This document shows positions 45,758-55,731 of a DNA stretch of 64,000 nt, one piece after another; within the stretch, counting starts at the first letter, position 1, and every line of letters starts with the position of its first letter. The notes beneath the pieces are model-generated. The model was not told the DNA's origin. It did not search any database and saw only the letters and a program-made list of their open reading frames with translations. This DNA comes from Pyrenula massariospora (Eukaryota; Ascomycota; Eurotiomycetes; Pyrenulales; Pyrenulaceae), in assembly GCA_021030905.1 (NCBI GenBank), contig JAGFMI010000014.1, positions 62,001 through 126,000 of the forward strand. Reading direction: 5' to 3'. Position numbers and translations under genes: made by a program.

Positions 45758-48298
45758 ATGGCGTCTTTAGATCGAGGGGAACACGCGCGCTTGACGAACA
45801 TCGATTTGCGCGAAAGCACAGGACATTCGCATATTGAAGCTCCCCAGAGGCTCGTAGATGATACCACCACAAATGGAACATCTGCTCAGAGCTCACAAAC
45901 AGAGAAACTTCTCGGTGGTAATAGAGAGCATGGCCACGCAGGCGAACCAGAGCCTGGGAGCAAAAACTGTAATCAAGGCCCATTCCCGCAAATCGCCAGC
46001 CCATTAAGGCCCGGTGTCAGTGACAGAATTGGGAATTGGAGCTCACTGATGTTGGTCGCCTCGTCTCTTGCTATCATCGCCATCATCGGATTTGTCGCAT
46101 TTCTCTGGTTCTCCAACGTCCACAACACGGTATGGAGATTGATCATGGTGAAAAGCTGGGCTACTCGATCAGTCTCTATCGCAACCTTCCTGCTTCGCGC
46201 TGCAATTGACTTTCAGGCCACTATTGCTGTCGGGATGCTTGCTGCCCTCATACTAGAATCGTATGGAGCTCGCCTCGCCGATGCAGCGGCTCTCTCGATC
46301 TTACGCTCGTGCGTTGCTACACCGTCTAGCATACTCCTGCCCAGTTCTCGTGGTTTGCGATGGGGATCTCCTGCTCTCTACTTTGGGCTCAGCCTCTGTC
46401 TGTTTGTCTCTACGTGGCTGCTGCAACTCAGCTCCACGGCGTTACTTTCCGATCTTCACCTTGGTAGTCTACCTGGACTGCTTAACTCGAGCACCGTCGC
46501 CTATGATTTCTTCTATAACGTCAGCGGCCCGACCTCGAGCCTCAATTACGGTGTAAGGATGCCGTACTTTGCGCAAGTGTGGCGCAGTTCAGCATGGATA
46601 CGGAATCCTCCATTTTATCCTGTTTTTGGTGAGTACGCGGAGCCTGCACAGCCCATCGATGGTGTATCAGACACTGGGATCCTTGTGCGCGCCTTTCTCC
46701 CGTTTCCTTCGGCACAAGATCGTCAGACTCTTCGGAACTACACGGGCAAAGCACTAGTCCTCGACAGCCGAGTCTCATGCCACGTTCCGAAATTTGATAA
46801 CTTCGACCGCATTCTGCAACAGATCAATGAATCGATATTTCCTGGGGTTACTGGGAACTTTTCCGGCACTGTGACGACAGACAGATACGCTGAGAGAAGT
46901 CTCGTACCCGAAGACGGGATACCTTTTCTCTGCTTCCTCGATGGAACTTCATCTATCTGCCAACTCAATGCTCAAGTCATGACGGTTCCTTCGCCAAACG
47001 AATACAAGGTCGGCAATACGGACGAGAAGATCCGCACTGCTAGTAATCATCTAGCCGGCGGTCTTCTCAGCCAATTCCAAAAACCCCAAGATATCCTTCA
47101 CATTCCTTCTTTTAACCGGTCTAATCCGTCAGATCCCTCCAATTTTCCGGCCATTTGGGGCACCGCCTTCCTCATCAGCGATACCACCATCATGGATACT
47201 TCGTCTCAAGAGACCTTCCAGGGGACTAGGACTCGGGGAGAATGGCTTGAGGCAATGCTTGATCCCGTCAAGGGCGCCTGGTGGCGCAAAAAAGTAGGCT
47301 TCACTCTTTGCTACAGTGCTTGGGACACCGCGCGTCTGTCAGTCAATATGTATAGCGACCTAGCACGAGCTGAGCCAATTGTGGAGTGGCCGCCCTCCGC
47401 GATTGCCGCTGCCGCCTCCAGCGAGCCACTCCATAGTGTAATTACTCATGAGAACTTCCAGCGACGTCCACCATGGATTCCGTCCTTCCAGTCGATTCTT
47501 TCACAGCTTGGACAGCCATCTGCCAACAAATCAATTCAGTCTCACGCCACACGCGGAATTTTGACTCTCGAAAAGCCTTCGTCCTGGGAACCAGAACCCT
47601 CGGACACCGCCCAACGAGGTGCAGCGCCATTTGTCCAGGCAGATGGTATAGCTTCTTCAAGCCTTCTAGCAGGCGACTCTACCCAGTCTTTCACTGGCAA
47701 TCGGACTATTTTTCCCTCCTCATTCTATCTCAACCAAAGCGCTCAGTATAGTCCAACTGCAATTAATTGGTTCCAGTCGATAAATGTGCAACCATTTATC
47801 CTCGCCGATCCGAGCATCGGGAATCTATTCTCAGAGAACATGCGGATCACGAACAAGAACGCTGCAGCGTCATTATCAAGTATTATCACCGTATTATCAA
47901 GCATGCAATACTACGACCAGTTTCCACAATATACGACCAGAGATACCGTCGAACTCTCATTTCTTGAGACAGTCTTATTTCCGCAGGCGGTCAAAGGTTT
48001 CGCTGCTCTCATTGTCGTGGTTGCTACCCATCTCGTGCTCATCGCTGTGACCTCGGTTCTGTTTCTCAAGAACACGAAACTTACCAGGTTGGGAAGCTTC
48101 TGGCAAACAATCATCCAGCTTTCGAGCAGTCTGGAGACAGAGGAGGTCGTTTCAGATGCTAATGGTTTTGTGGGGGATGAAGTCGTAGAAAAGTCGCTGG
48201 AAAAGAGTGGGAGAAAGGACGTCCGAGCAGGCATTGCAGAAACCTGTGATGAAGACGGAAGGGAAACTGCACGTCTTCGTACAGCAACCAGATTTTGA
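45758..48298 (+). CDS. Large fungal membrane glycoprotein, function unknown
   Basis: Single exon, about 846 residues, starting at the first true ATG (MASLDRGEHARL); the frame is open upstream from TTG. After an approximately 75-residue polar N terminus come hydrophobic helices (LMLVASSLAIIAIIGFVAFL, TIAVGMLAALILESYG, LYFGLSLCLFVSTWLLQL). A roughly 500-residue region with many N-x-S/T sites follows (NSS, NVSG, NYTG, NESI, NFSG, NRSN, NRTI, NQSA) and is therefore probably extracellular or lumenal. A last helix near the C terminus (ALIVVVATHLVLIAVTSVLF) precedes a charged cytoplasmic tail. Proteins with this plan are common in filamentous ascomycetes and uncharacterised. It is transcribed divergently from the ABC exporter, so a role in the same locus is possible but unproven. 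Confidence 0.8.
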   Translation: MASLDRGEHARLTNIDLRESTGHSHIEAPQRLVDDTTTNGTSAQSSQTEKLLGGNREHGHAGEPEPGSKNCNQGPFPQIASPLRPGVSDRIGNWSSLMLVASSLAIIAIIGFVAFLWFSNVHNTVWRLIMVKSWATRSVSIATFLLRAAIDFQATIAVGMLAALILESYGARLADAAALSILRSCVATPSSILLPSSRGLRWGSPALYFGLSLCLFVSTWLLQLSSTALLSDLHLGSLPGLLNSSTVAYDFFYNVSGPTSSLNYGVRMPYFAQVWRSSAWIRNPPFYPVFGEYAEPAQPIDGVSDTGILVRAFLPFPSAQDRQTLRNYTGKALVLDSRVSCHVPKFDNFDRILQQINESIFPGVTGNFSGTVTTDRYAERSLVPEDGIPFLCFLDGTSSICQLNAQVMTVPSPNEYKVGNTDEKIRTASNHLAGGLLSQFQKPQDILHIPSFNRSNPSDPSNFPAIWGTAFLISDTTIMDTSSQETFQGTRTRGEWLEAMLDPVKGAWWRKKVGFTLCYSAWDTARLSVNMYSDLARAEPIVEWPPSAIAAAASSEPLHSVITHENFQRRPPWIPSFQSILSQLGQPSANKSIQSHATRGILTLEKPSSWEPEPSDTAQRGAAPFVQADGIASSSLLAGDSTQSFTGNRTIFPSSFYLNQSAQYSPTAINWFQSINVQPFILADPSIGNLFSENMRITNKNAAASLSSIITVLSSMQYYDQFPQYTTRDTVELSFLETVLFPQAVKGFAALIVVVATHLVLIAVTSVLFLKNTKLTRLGSFWQTIIQLSSSLETEEVVSDANGFVGDEVVEKSLEKSGRKDVRAGIAETCDEDGRETARLRTATRF

Positions 48299-49225
48299 AA
48301 CAGCAGGACTCGAAAGAAGGCGTAGACAAACACCTAAAAGTTGTTGGATCGAGAGTCGCAGTCTCCGTGGCGACGAGACGTGGCGCTCAGTCAAAGGCGT
48401 CCCTGTCCTCGGGCATCATGAGTACAGCTCTCTCCAGGCTCGCGCTTGTTTCAAGGCAAAAAAATCTAAGTGACTCCTCCAAATACGATACTTGAATGTA
48501 CGTCCCACATGGAGGAAATTTGGAGGAGTCAAAGCAGGACCTGGACCGGCGGCATATAAGGGAGATCGGTCGAAAAGCGGCGTTCGAACCGTTGCGACAT
48601 GGTAGAGGGACAGCGCACTTTAAATTCAAAGAAAACTTGGAGACAACATCAAGAATTAGAATCGGGGATATCTTTAAGATGGCTAGTACTATGAGATAGT
48701 CGCATAGCTGCGATTCTGTTGACGATTCTTCTTCGTCGATTCTTGTCTGACGTTTGAGCTATGAGTGTGGCAACTATATGAATAGTGACATATACCATCA
48801 CCAATAATTCACCACACTAGAAGTCACTTCTGTTCCAGGACCTGAGCGCTTGCTATTTTGAAAGCCGACCTGAGCTGTAGCTGTGTAGCTCGCTCCGGGA
48901 TTTCACCTGCGTGCGCAGGCACCTGAGCAAGCGCCATATTGCCTCATAGGATCCCAGATTACGCCTCGACGAAGATCACTAAGGTCGTGGAAGACACGCC
49001 GATCTCTAAGTATATCGTCCGGAAACGTTTCACTGCATACGGCATGTAGGCATTCCCAGAACAACTGCCTCTGGGAGTAGTGCAAGACATGCCGCCCAGA
49101 ATTCTCTCCTAGAATATCCAGCTCTTCCCGTAAAGTGATGATTGCTGTAATAGACCTCTCCACTTATTATAGGTTCTCGCGGCTCGCGTTAAGACCTGTT
49201 TGAAAGGTCAACAAAAAAAACCAAA
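48299..49225. other. Intergenic, start of AT-richer accessory stretch
   Basis: Short frames at 48207-48473, 48496-48699 and 48903-49163 lack domains or splice support. No transposon ends were recognised. Confidence 0.45.
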
Positions 49226-49304
49226 AGGTTGTACTCGGGGTCGAACCGAGGTTATCGGAAGTAACGAATCAGAATCCGATGTGATACCACTACACTATAC
49301 AACC
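49226..49304 (-). tRNA. tRNA-Gln (anticodon CTG) with a short intron
   Basis: On the minus strand the sequence folds as a full cloverleaf. The acceptor stem is GGTTGTA paired with TACAACC. The D arm contains an A-box-like TAGTGTAGTGG. The anticodon stem is TCGGA/TCCGA with loop TT-CTG-A. An insertion of about 8 nt one base 3' of the anticodon is the standard tRNA intron site. The T arm is CTCGG-TTCGACC-CCGAG and contains the B box. Length without the intron is about 72 nt, as expected. It reads CAG codons. Confidence 0.9.
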
Positions 49305-49369
49305 CCAAATTTAGGGTACATTTCTAAATTTAAGATCTATAACATTGTGATTTCCACAAATCCGAGCGG

Positions 49370-50455
49370 ATGGAAGAAACGAGGGCAGAAGTACCAGTTG
49401 GCAACACCTGGGAATCGTTCTTTGACGAGACGCCGCATAGTGACCCAGAACTTTATGACCTATTACCAGCAGCGATTGAAGCGGCCTCTGACGGAAGTCT
49501 AGAATGGAATAACCGGTCATCATTTCCGCGGCATATGCTCACCTGGTGGCGAGGGCAGAAACAGATCTTGTTCTACAAAACGGAAGTCTCTAGCCCGGAA
49601 GATGTCCTTACTGTCCTCGATGCCTGCGCAACTCTGATGCCGGAACTTGTTCTAGATGTTGACAGATCTTCGTTGCGGTGTGTTCTTCTGAATCTCATAA
49701 AATTATAGAAACATTTTATCGAGAAAAGGCGAACCTGGAGGCGACAATGCTCTGATTACTTTGAAAAGCAACATTCAAAGTACTGCCACTCTCGCTTTAA
49801 CGGTGCACCACTTCCTGTCAAGTGCCAGAGCTGTAAGATGATCAGGGAGGCGCCACAGTCACCACTCTTCCTTATTAACAGGCCCGGTTACTATCTTGCT
49901 TACCACCGCTTGGTATGTTCAAGCCCGGTTTGCGGAGATAAAAGAAAGTGGCTTATCCCCAATGGCAATTATCCTTTTGTATTCGTCGGCTCCGCAACTT
50001 CTGTTGTGATACGGAGCAAGCCTAGGGAGAGATACAAGGTGTTGCTTAAATCTCACGAGGACCAGACTCCGCAGCAGACAATAAGTGTAGAGAGTATCTG
50101 CATCGTTTGTAGGGAACAGACTCTTGTCCATGGTGGTGGAGATTCATATATCGACAACAGTCCGGCATGGACCATTGGAATTCGCTCTATGTATGTCGAA
50201 CCTTCGCCAGATTGTCTGAACTGTGAAAAGCACGGAAGGCTATCTGGAAGATTTGTACCAAAGGACCCGGAAATTCCACCAATCTATACGAAGGTACTCT
50301 CGAAAATAGTGGAATGGTTTGGACAATACGAAGTATTCGTCCTTGCCGAACTGATGAATCATCGGCCACCGTCGTCGCGATTTGCGAGGGGCGGTGGACG
50401 GAATAGGCTGCGGAAGCTTGAGTCCGTGATGCAGTCCTCGTTTGACGGAAACTAA
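49370..50455 (+). CDS. Cys-rich orphan protein with CxxC knuckles, function unknown
   Basis: ATG at 49370; exons 49370-49677 and 49741-50455 (63-bp intron, GTGTGT donor, acceptor ctggag) would give 340 residues in one frame. The N-terminal third (WESFFDETPHSDPELYDLLP, HMLTWWRGQKQIL) is acidic. The rest has spaced Cys pairs: KCQSCK, VCSSPVCGD, ICIVCRE and DCLNCEKHG, which could bind two zinc ions. No family comes to mind. The intron is inferred only because it joins two long frames and keeps a Cys-rich segment open; without it the gene would be two shorter pieces. It sits between a tRNA gene and a MITE in AT-richer DNA, a setting typical of lineage-specific genes. Confidence 0.6.
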
Positions 50456-50709
50456 GAGTACGGACTGGAAACTAGCTACCCCTTCCGATGAATCCAGGTA
50501 TTGAAACTCAGTTCTTTGGCGAATGATGATAATTAGTGACTTCTTAGTCCCTCTATATAGCTCTCTGAACGATGTACCGATTAATGCTAATTTATTGCGG
50601 TCGCTCTGAAACTTCGGACTGTACGGAGTGCATTATACCAGGCACTGATAAGTAGCGCTATATCGAAGTTATACGTATGTACGCCTTGGCGCAGTCACCA
50701 GAAGCAGCC
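50456..50709. other. AT-rich spacer between orphan gene and MITE
   Basis: Short AT-rich spacer with nothing recognisable, ending at the TA target duplication of the element to its right. Confidence 0.5.
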
Positions 50710-50711
50710 TA

Positions 50712-50918
50712 TCCCTTACTAGTCGGTAATGGGCCACTTATCCAGGGGCGAAAGTTCTAGGCGCGTGCGGGGTGCCGCTTAAAGGCTTTAAGCCTCTACA
50801 GATCCCCAATGTTAGGGCTGAAAGCTTATTGTTTAGGAATTAATAATTTATATTTTGCCCCGCACGCGCTTAGAACTTTCGCCCCTGGATAAGTGGCCCA
50901 TTACCGACTAGTAAGGGA
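50712..50918. mobile_element. 207-bp MITE with 61-bp terminal inverted repeats and TA target duplication
   Basis: The left end begins TCCCTTACTAGTCGGTAAT and the right end is its reverse complement. The two arms match for about 61 bp with one mismatch (at arm position 49). The element is flanked on both sides by TA, the target duplication of Tc1/mariner-type transposases. The 80-bp centre is AT-rich and non-coding. It is a non-autonomous DNA transposon. High arm identity suggests recent insertion or structural constraint. I do not recognise the parent family. Confidence 0.9.
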
Positions 50919-51346
50919 TACTTTGTAAGTAGGTACAGTTTCCTGGTAGCTGTCGCAGGTACTGGCCGTTTAAGATGATAGTCGTCAAAGATAGCGGCCG
51001 TCAGTAGCAGTCGTTATCAAGTTGGGATTGAATTGAGGAGGGTCGGGGTATGCCAGCCCTGTCCCGACTCTCTTCAATTCACTCTGACATGCCCTCGAAA
51101 ATAATGGCTATTGACGCCAGCAAGAAATGTCATAAACGATCTACGTCGACAGCAGTGTCAAGGGTGCTTGGATTATCATTAACTTGAATAAATGAGACTC
51201 CGTCGATATCATGTCCGCAGTACGTTAAATATATGTGCCTGTTGAAATCATCCCCTTCAAAGTTTGGTCCATCGAAGCCGAGGACGTAAAATTTTCAATT
51301 TTCAATACTATATATTATTTTACTCATAATTTTGGTGGTAATTATC
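50919..51346. other. Spacer with a long imperfect hairpin
   Basis: Contains the inverted repeat at 51029-51081 (listed separately) and AT-rich sequence (51.28-51.34 kb). No coding potential. Confidence 0.5.
51029..51081. repeat. Inverted repeat, 19-bp arms around a 15-base loop
   Basis: The left arm reads TGAATTGAGGAGGGTCGGG and the right arm is its reverse complement except at two positions, where G faces T (wobble pairs if transcribed in one direction). It could be a second small MITE, a hairpin RNA, or a remnant; no target duplication was identified. Confidence 0.6.
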
Positions 51347-51433
51347 GAGGTTATATAGTGTAGTGGTGATCACTCCGGATTTTGATAGTTATTATTATTT
51401 CCGGCAACCCCGGTTCGAACCCGGTATGCTCCA
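51347..51433 (+). tRNA. Decayed tRNA-Gln(TTG)-like sequence
   Basis: The 5' half GGTTATATAGTGTAGTGG is almost the same as in the tRNA-Gln gene 2 kb to the left. The stem TCCGGA...TTCCGG encloses a loop with TTG in the anticodon position and an AT-rich insertion of about 11 nt at the intron site. A perfect B box (GGTTCGAACCC) follows. The 3' acceptor strand (ATGCTCC) does not pair with the 5' strand, and the outer T-stem pair is mismatched. I read it as a broken or chimeric tRNA gene rather than a working one. Confidence 0.55.
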
Positions 51434-51639
51434 TAATAGGTTTAAAATTATTCCAAATACTGATCTTTTGGGAAGGGTATGACCTGTTTACTAGACCGAT
51501 ATCTTTTTTAATATGAGGAAGAAGAGACGCCTTTTAATAGTCCTGGCTTATCCACTCTCCTCTTTGAATTCCAAGACTGAATCTTCAAACAGAATTTATG
51601 AACGTGCGACACAAATTCATTAATGAAAACCAGGTGGTA

Positions 51640-52320
51640 TCATCCACCTTAATATAAAAGCGGGGTAGAGGCGGTGCAGATTTCTATTGTCTTGGTAACC
51701 TTCAGCACAGGCTAACACTGCCAACGAGAAAAGTAGCATCTGGGAGAAGAAGAGCAAAGGAATGGTAAGGGCCACGGAAGTCCAGGTGTCCTTGTTCGTA
51801 CCTCTCGCAGCACGTAAAGCCTTCGCCGAGTTTCCGGCCACCAACGACGAGAGTGTCGCCGTTGGGCAAGATTACTGCGTGGTGGAAAACGCGCTGGAAC
51901 GGTATCCCCCCAGCCGCTTCCTTGACATCAACAGTGGCGTTAGCGTTGCCAGGTGTAATGATGGAAGCGTGGTTGGTTGCCGGTTTATATGTATCACCAG
52001 GATCGTTGTCATCGCCATACTCATATTGGGGTGCACCACCCGGGGCAAGAATTGTGCCCTGCACCGCTTCATACATTGCTGCAACACCGCACATGGCATC
52101 GGGATCAATGGATTTGCCTAGTTCTTCGCGAATACCTGCTCCTGGGATAGCACCTTTTGTGCCGGTTACCGTGATCCGATTCATGATTTTGGCAGGTTCT
52201 GCATGAAAAATTGAATTGCCCTTCCAGGCAAACAGCCATGTATGATTGTCACTGCGATTATTTGGTTCCCATTCTTCCATTGTCTAGAGTGGTTTCGCAA
52301 GGCAATCGCCAATCTTCGTG
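51640..52320 (-). pseudogene. Galactose-oxidase-like (copper radical oxidase) fragment
   Basis: The main frame (52280-51702) matches the central part of fungal galactose oxidase/glyoxal oxidase-like enzymes: SDNHTWLFAWKGNSIFHAEP, GGAPQYEYGDDNDPGDTYKP, FQRVFHHAVILPNGDTLVVG and YHSFALLLPDATFLVG. The N-terminal half, the rest of the C-terminal domain and the expected GGGLC sequence are missing or scrambled. Downstream, a shifted frame reads IEICTAS near where AEIYTPPYL is expected. Upstream, a stop precedes MEEWEP in otherwise similar sequence. It is a broken fragment of an oxidase normally secreted to make hydrogen peroxide. It lies in the accessory stretch next to the tRNA-like relic. Confidence 0.8.
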
Positions 52321-52538
52321 CATACCTTACCGATTCCCATTTTTGGAATAGAGGTTAGTTAGTTGTGGTTGTGCTACAGGGAACTAATTTTTAGCAACAC
52401 GTCATAGAGGCAACTAGTATAATTGGACGATATGCATCGCTAGGTGCGAAAACAGTGAGTATAACCTACTGCAAAGCTGTCCATAGTTATTGTACCCGCG
52501 CAGGAACCATCACGAAGAGGTACAAGTCGGCATCGCTT

Positions 52539-55506
52539 TCACGCAACATTCACAAAGGCCCTCTTCTTCCCCCTCTCCTCTTTCTGCCTACCTTCCTCTT
52601 CCCAAAGCTCCTCATCAACATACCCTCTATCACCCATTTCCTTAGCCTTTCTCCCAAGGATCCTCAATCCCGCCAAATTAAACCCCAACTCTTGCTTCTG
52701 CACCATAAGCGTCTCTCGGAGCCGATCTCTAACCTCTTCAAGTAGTGGCCTCATCAGCCGACTGCTGACAATTTGCTTGTGATGCATTTTGAGCATGAAG
52801 AATAGGACTCGGCACGTCAACGGGATGTTAGAGCTGTACGCAGCCCAGAGGCTGAGAAAGGTGAGGAGTGAAGGGAGATGGGAGAAAGAGAGCACAAGTA
52901 GCGCGTCGTGTAGTGAGGTAGATGGGATTCGCTCAAAGGTCTGCAGGACGTAGGCAGCGGCGGAGATGTTATTGTGGGCGAGGAAGATGGGGTTACGCTG
53001 CGGTGGAGCGGTGTTCGCGTTGTTCTGCTTCTGGCGATCATATTCTCTCATGATTTCCAGGTCTTCGATGCCGAGCTCTAGGGCTTCGGCGATTTTCTCA
53101 CCTGCCATGAGCGTCTCAACGGTCTGTTTGCTTGCGGTGGCGACCTCGCCTTCTGAGCCTTGGTCGTCTGGATTTCGCTCGTCTTGGTCGAGAGATGTAA
53201 GAAGGGTGTTTTCGTAGAGTTCTTCTAATTCCTTTTCACGTTCTTCTTCGAGGAAGATCTGCTCGTCTGTCTGAGACCAGATCCTAATGCTCTTATCGTG
53301 GCTCGCAGTGATGACAAACTCGCCGGAATGCGCAATCACCATTGCCCATATCTCACCATGATGGCCGTCGAGTCTTTGGATTTGCTCGAATTTATCGCCG
53401 TCAAAGTATTTGATCATACGGTCCTTCGATGTGGAGAAAAAGTGGTGGCCGTTGCCTTCAGCATTGTTTGGCACAAACGCTACCGAGAGGATGCTGTCTT
53501 GATGCGCGAAGAAAGCCTTATGGCAGTCGCCAAAGTCAAGGCCCCAGATGCGCACATTTTTGTCAGCGCTGCATGTAACTATCAGCTTACTGTCATATGA
53601 GATGTCCATGTCGAGCACTGGGAGCTTATGGCCATAAAGTGTCAAGTAGAGCTTCAAAGTGTCCACGAAAAAGGCCTTGACGGTATTATCAAGGGTGCTG
53701 ATCGCCAAAAGACGAGCGTCGGGGGAATATCGCACACTTAAGATGTCGTCAGAAACCTTTAACGTTCTTGTATGAACAAGGCTCAATTTAGATGCCTTTC
53801 GCGTTGTACCTAGCACTTCCTCCTGCACCACTCTGAATTCCCAGAATTTCGCAGATTTGTCAGCGGATCCTGTAACAAGCGATTTGCCATCCGGATGGAG
53901 CTGAAGTGACCAGATATCACGCTCGTGCGCGGATATGGTATCAAGCAGAATTGATGATGCAATGTCAAAAACTTCTAGCGTGCCTTCTTTCGTACCTATA
54001 ATCACAATTTTGTCTCCTGGTAAGAAAGCAGTACAGAGCGCGTAGCCACAATCGAGTGTTCTGATACAATTCCTAGTTTTCACGTTCCATATTCGAAGGG
54101 CACCCTGTGAAGCAGAAGCAAGCATTCTGTCATCTGAGCTCAATGCCACGCAGCGAATGTCAGATCTATGCCCTGGCATGTCGACAGACAGCGTACGCGA
54201 ATAATCGGGCAAATCGCGGCTTTTCGACTTGACACGTTCTAGGCTAACCACGTCGAATATCTCGAGCTGATTGTTCGCGGTTGCAGCAAGAATTGATATG
54301 GATTTTCCACTTTTCCCACCAGCCCAGTCTATGGATCGTACTCTACCCCCTGTGCGAACTATCACGTAAGGTACAAAAACTTCTGTAATCAGTGCATTAG
54401 TAATGTCGACGGATGTGTCGTTCTCGGCTTCATTTGTCTCGACGTTGGTCTCTCCATGCTTCTCTCGTTTCCGTTTTTTCTTTCTAGCCAGGCTTTTCTG
54501 GATCTCTGCCTCAGACCTGATACGCCAAATCTCAATTGCTTTTTCCGCTCCGTGAACTGCAATGTAGTGCGATTGAGGATGGAAGGTTAGGCCGGTGGTC
54601 CTGTCTTTCCCGTGTCGGTAGAAAGATCCTCTTTCGCGAAGGATCCGGGTCTTCTGTGCCTTATCAGGATCTTGAGATGCTGCGAGAAGGGCATGTGGAT
54701 TTATGGTCCAAGCTCGCAATTCTCCCTCGTTTCCTGCAGTTAAACATCCACTTTGATCTGGGGACAGCCCTAGGCTCCAGCACTCTCCATTGTTCTGTAC
54801 AACGTGTGTTTCGATGCAGTGCTGCGATGAGAGATCCCAGACTTTCATCAGCGCGTCCTTGCTAGTCGAAAGAATGTATCCAGGTTTGTCTGTTGATTGC
54901 ACTCCATTTTCTCCAGTCGTGCCATCAATTTCCTCTGCATAATTTGATTCTAGATGCAAGAAGTTGACAGATGTAATTTGATCTTTATGGCCACGCAGCT
55001 TGAACAACCCCACCTCTCCGACCAGGTCCCAGAGGATGATGTCCGTGTCCCTCGACCCGCTTGCTAGTCTTACACCGGCTCCGTCGAAGGCCAATTGGGT
55101 CACCGCCGACTTATGACCATTAAATGTAACAATGACCGATGCTGTCCGATAGTCCCATAGCCTGATTCTTCCATCCTCATAGCCTACCGCGAAGATCTCG
55201 TCGTCTGTATGGCTTCGAGAGATAACGGTGACTTGTGCGCTATTGCCCCGTTCGGACCATCGACTCAGCAGCTCGCCCTTCTTAACATCCCAGACTAGTA
55301 TGTCTTCATTGGCGCCGACGACAGCTTGACCACCGCTTGTGGTTTTCCTGGTGTTGGTCGCTTGAGAATCTGGTAGCCAAAGACAATTCGATGATGCTGT
55401 GGAGATTTGGCCAAACGTCGCTGAATGTTCAAACTTGCTAAGAATGTAAGAACAAAGACCGCGATGTGAAGGGGGGTGAGAAGACTTACAGATAGGACTT
55501 GACCAT
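52539..55506 (-). CDS. UTP12: Utp12/Dip2, U3 snoRNP (small-subunit processome) WD40 protein
   Basis: Subunit of the UtpB module of the small-subunit processome, needed for 18S rRNA processing in the nucleolus. Two exons: a 17-nt first exon (55506-55490) encoding MVKSYL and, after a 52-bp intron, 55437-52539; total 971 residues, normal for the family. Tandem WD40 repeats fill residues 20-700 as two propellers: AVGYEDGRIRLWDYRTASVI, VRLASGSRDTDIILWDLVG, SLVTGSADKSAKFWEF, LIVTCSADKNVRIWGLDF, EFVITASHDKSIRIWSQ. A basic linker (RKKKRKREKHGE) is a nuclear signal. The C-terminal helical Dip2/Utp12 domain follows (ILLFHAL-like region LPSLLTFLSLWAAYSSNIPL). Intact. It shares a 225-bp divergent promoter with ARPC2. 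Confidence 0.95.
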
Positions 55507-55731
55507 CTTTCCACGGTAGTTCAAGATTTCGGCCTTCTCTCAGACATTTCTGTGATGAAAGTTCCCTAGGCTTCTTATCGATAAGCCTTGCCAAGGCCTC
55601 GCCCACAATCCCCTTAACGCCGCGCGCCTTGCCCGTGACACCAGTGCGATGTTCCTGATCCTGATCCATCTGAATGGACTACATAATTCGACTCCTAGGC
55701 CCGTCTTGATGCATGAGCGCAAAAGCTCAAC
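55507..55731. promoter_or_regulatory. Short divergent promoter between UTP12 and ARPC2
   Basis: Only 225 bp separate the two divergent start codons, so both promoters and 5' leaders lie here. The minus-strand frame reaching 55669 is a shadow that overlaps UTP12 exon 1. Confidence 0.6.

Noticed and set aside
55295-55669. Minus frame overlapping UTP12 exon 1
   Set aside because: Different frame from the WD40 protein and interrupted by its first intron; a shadow.
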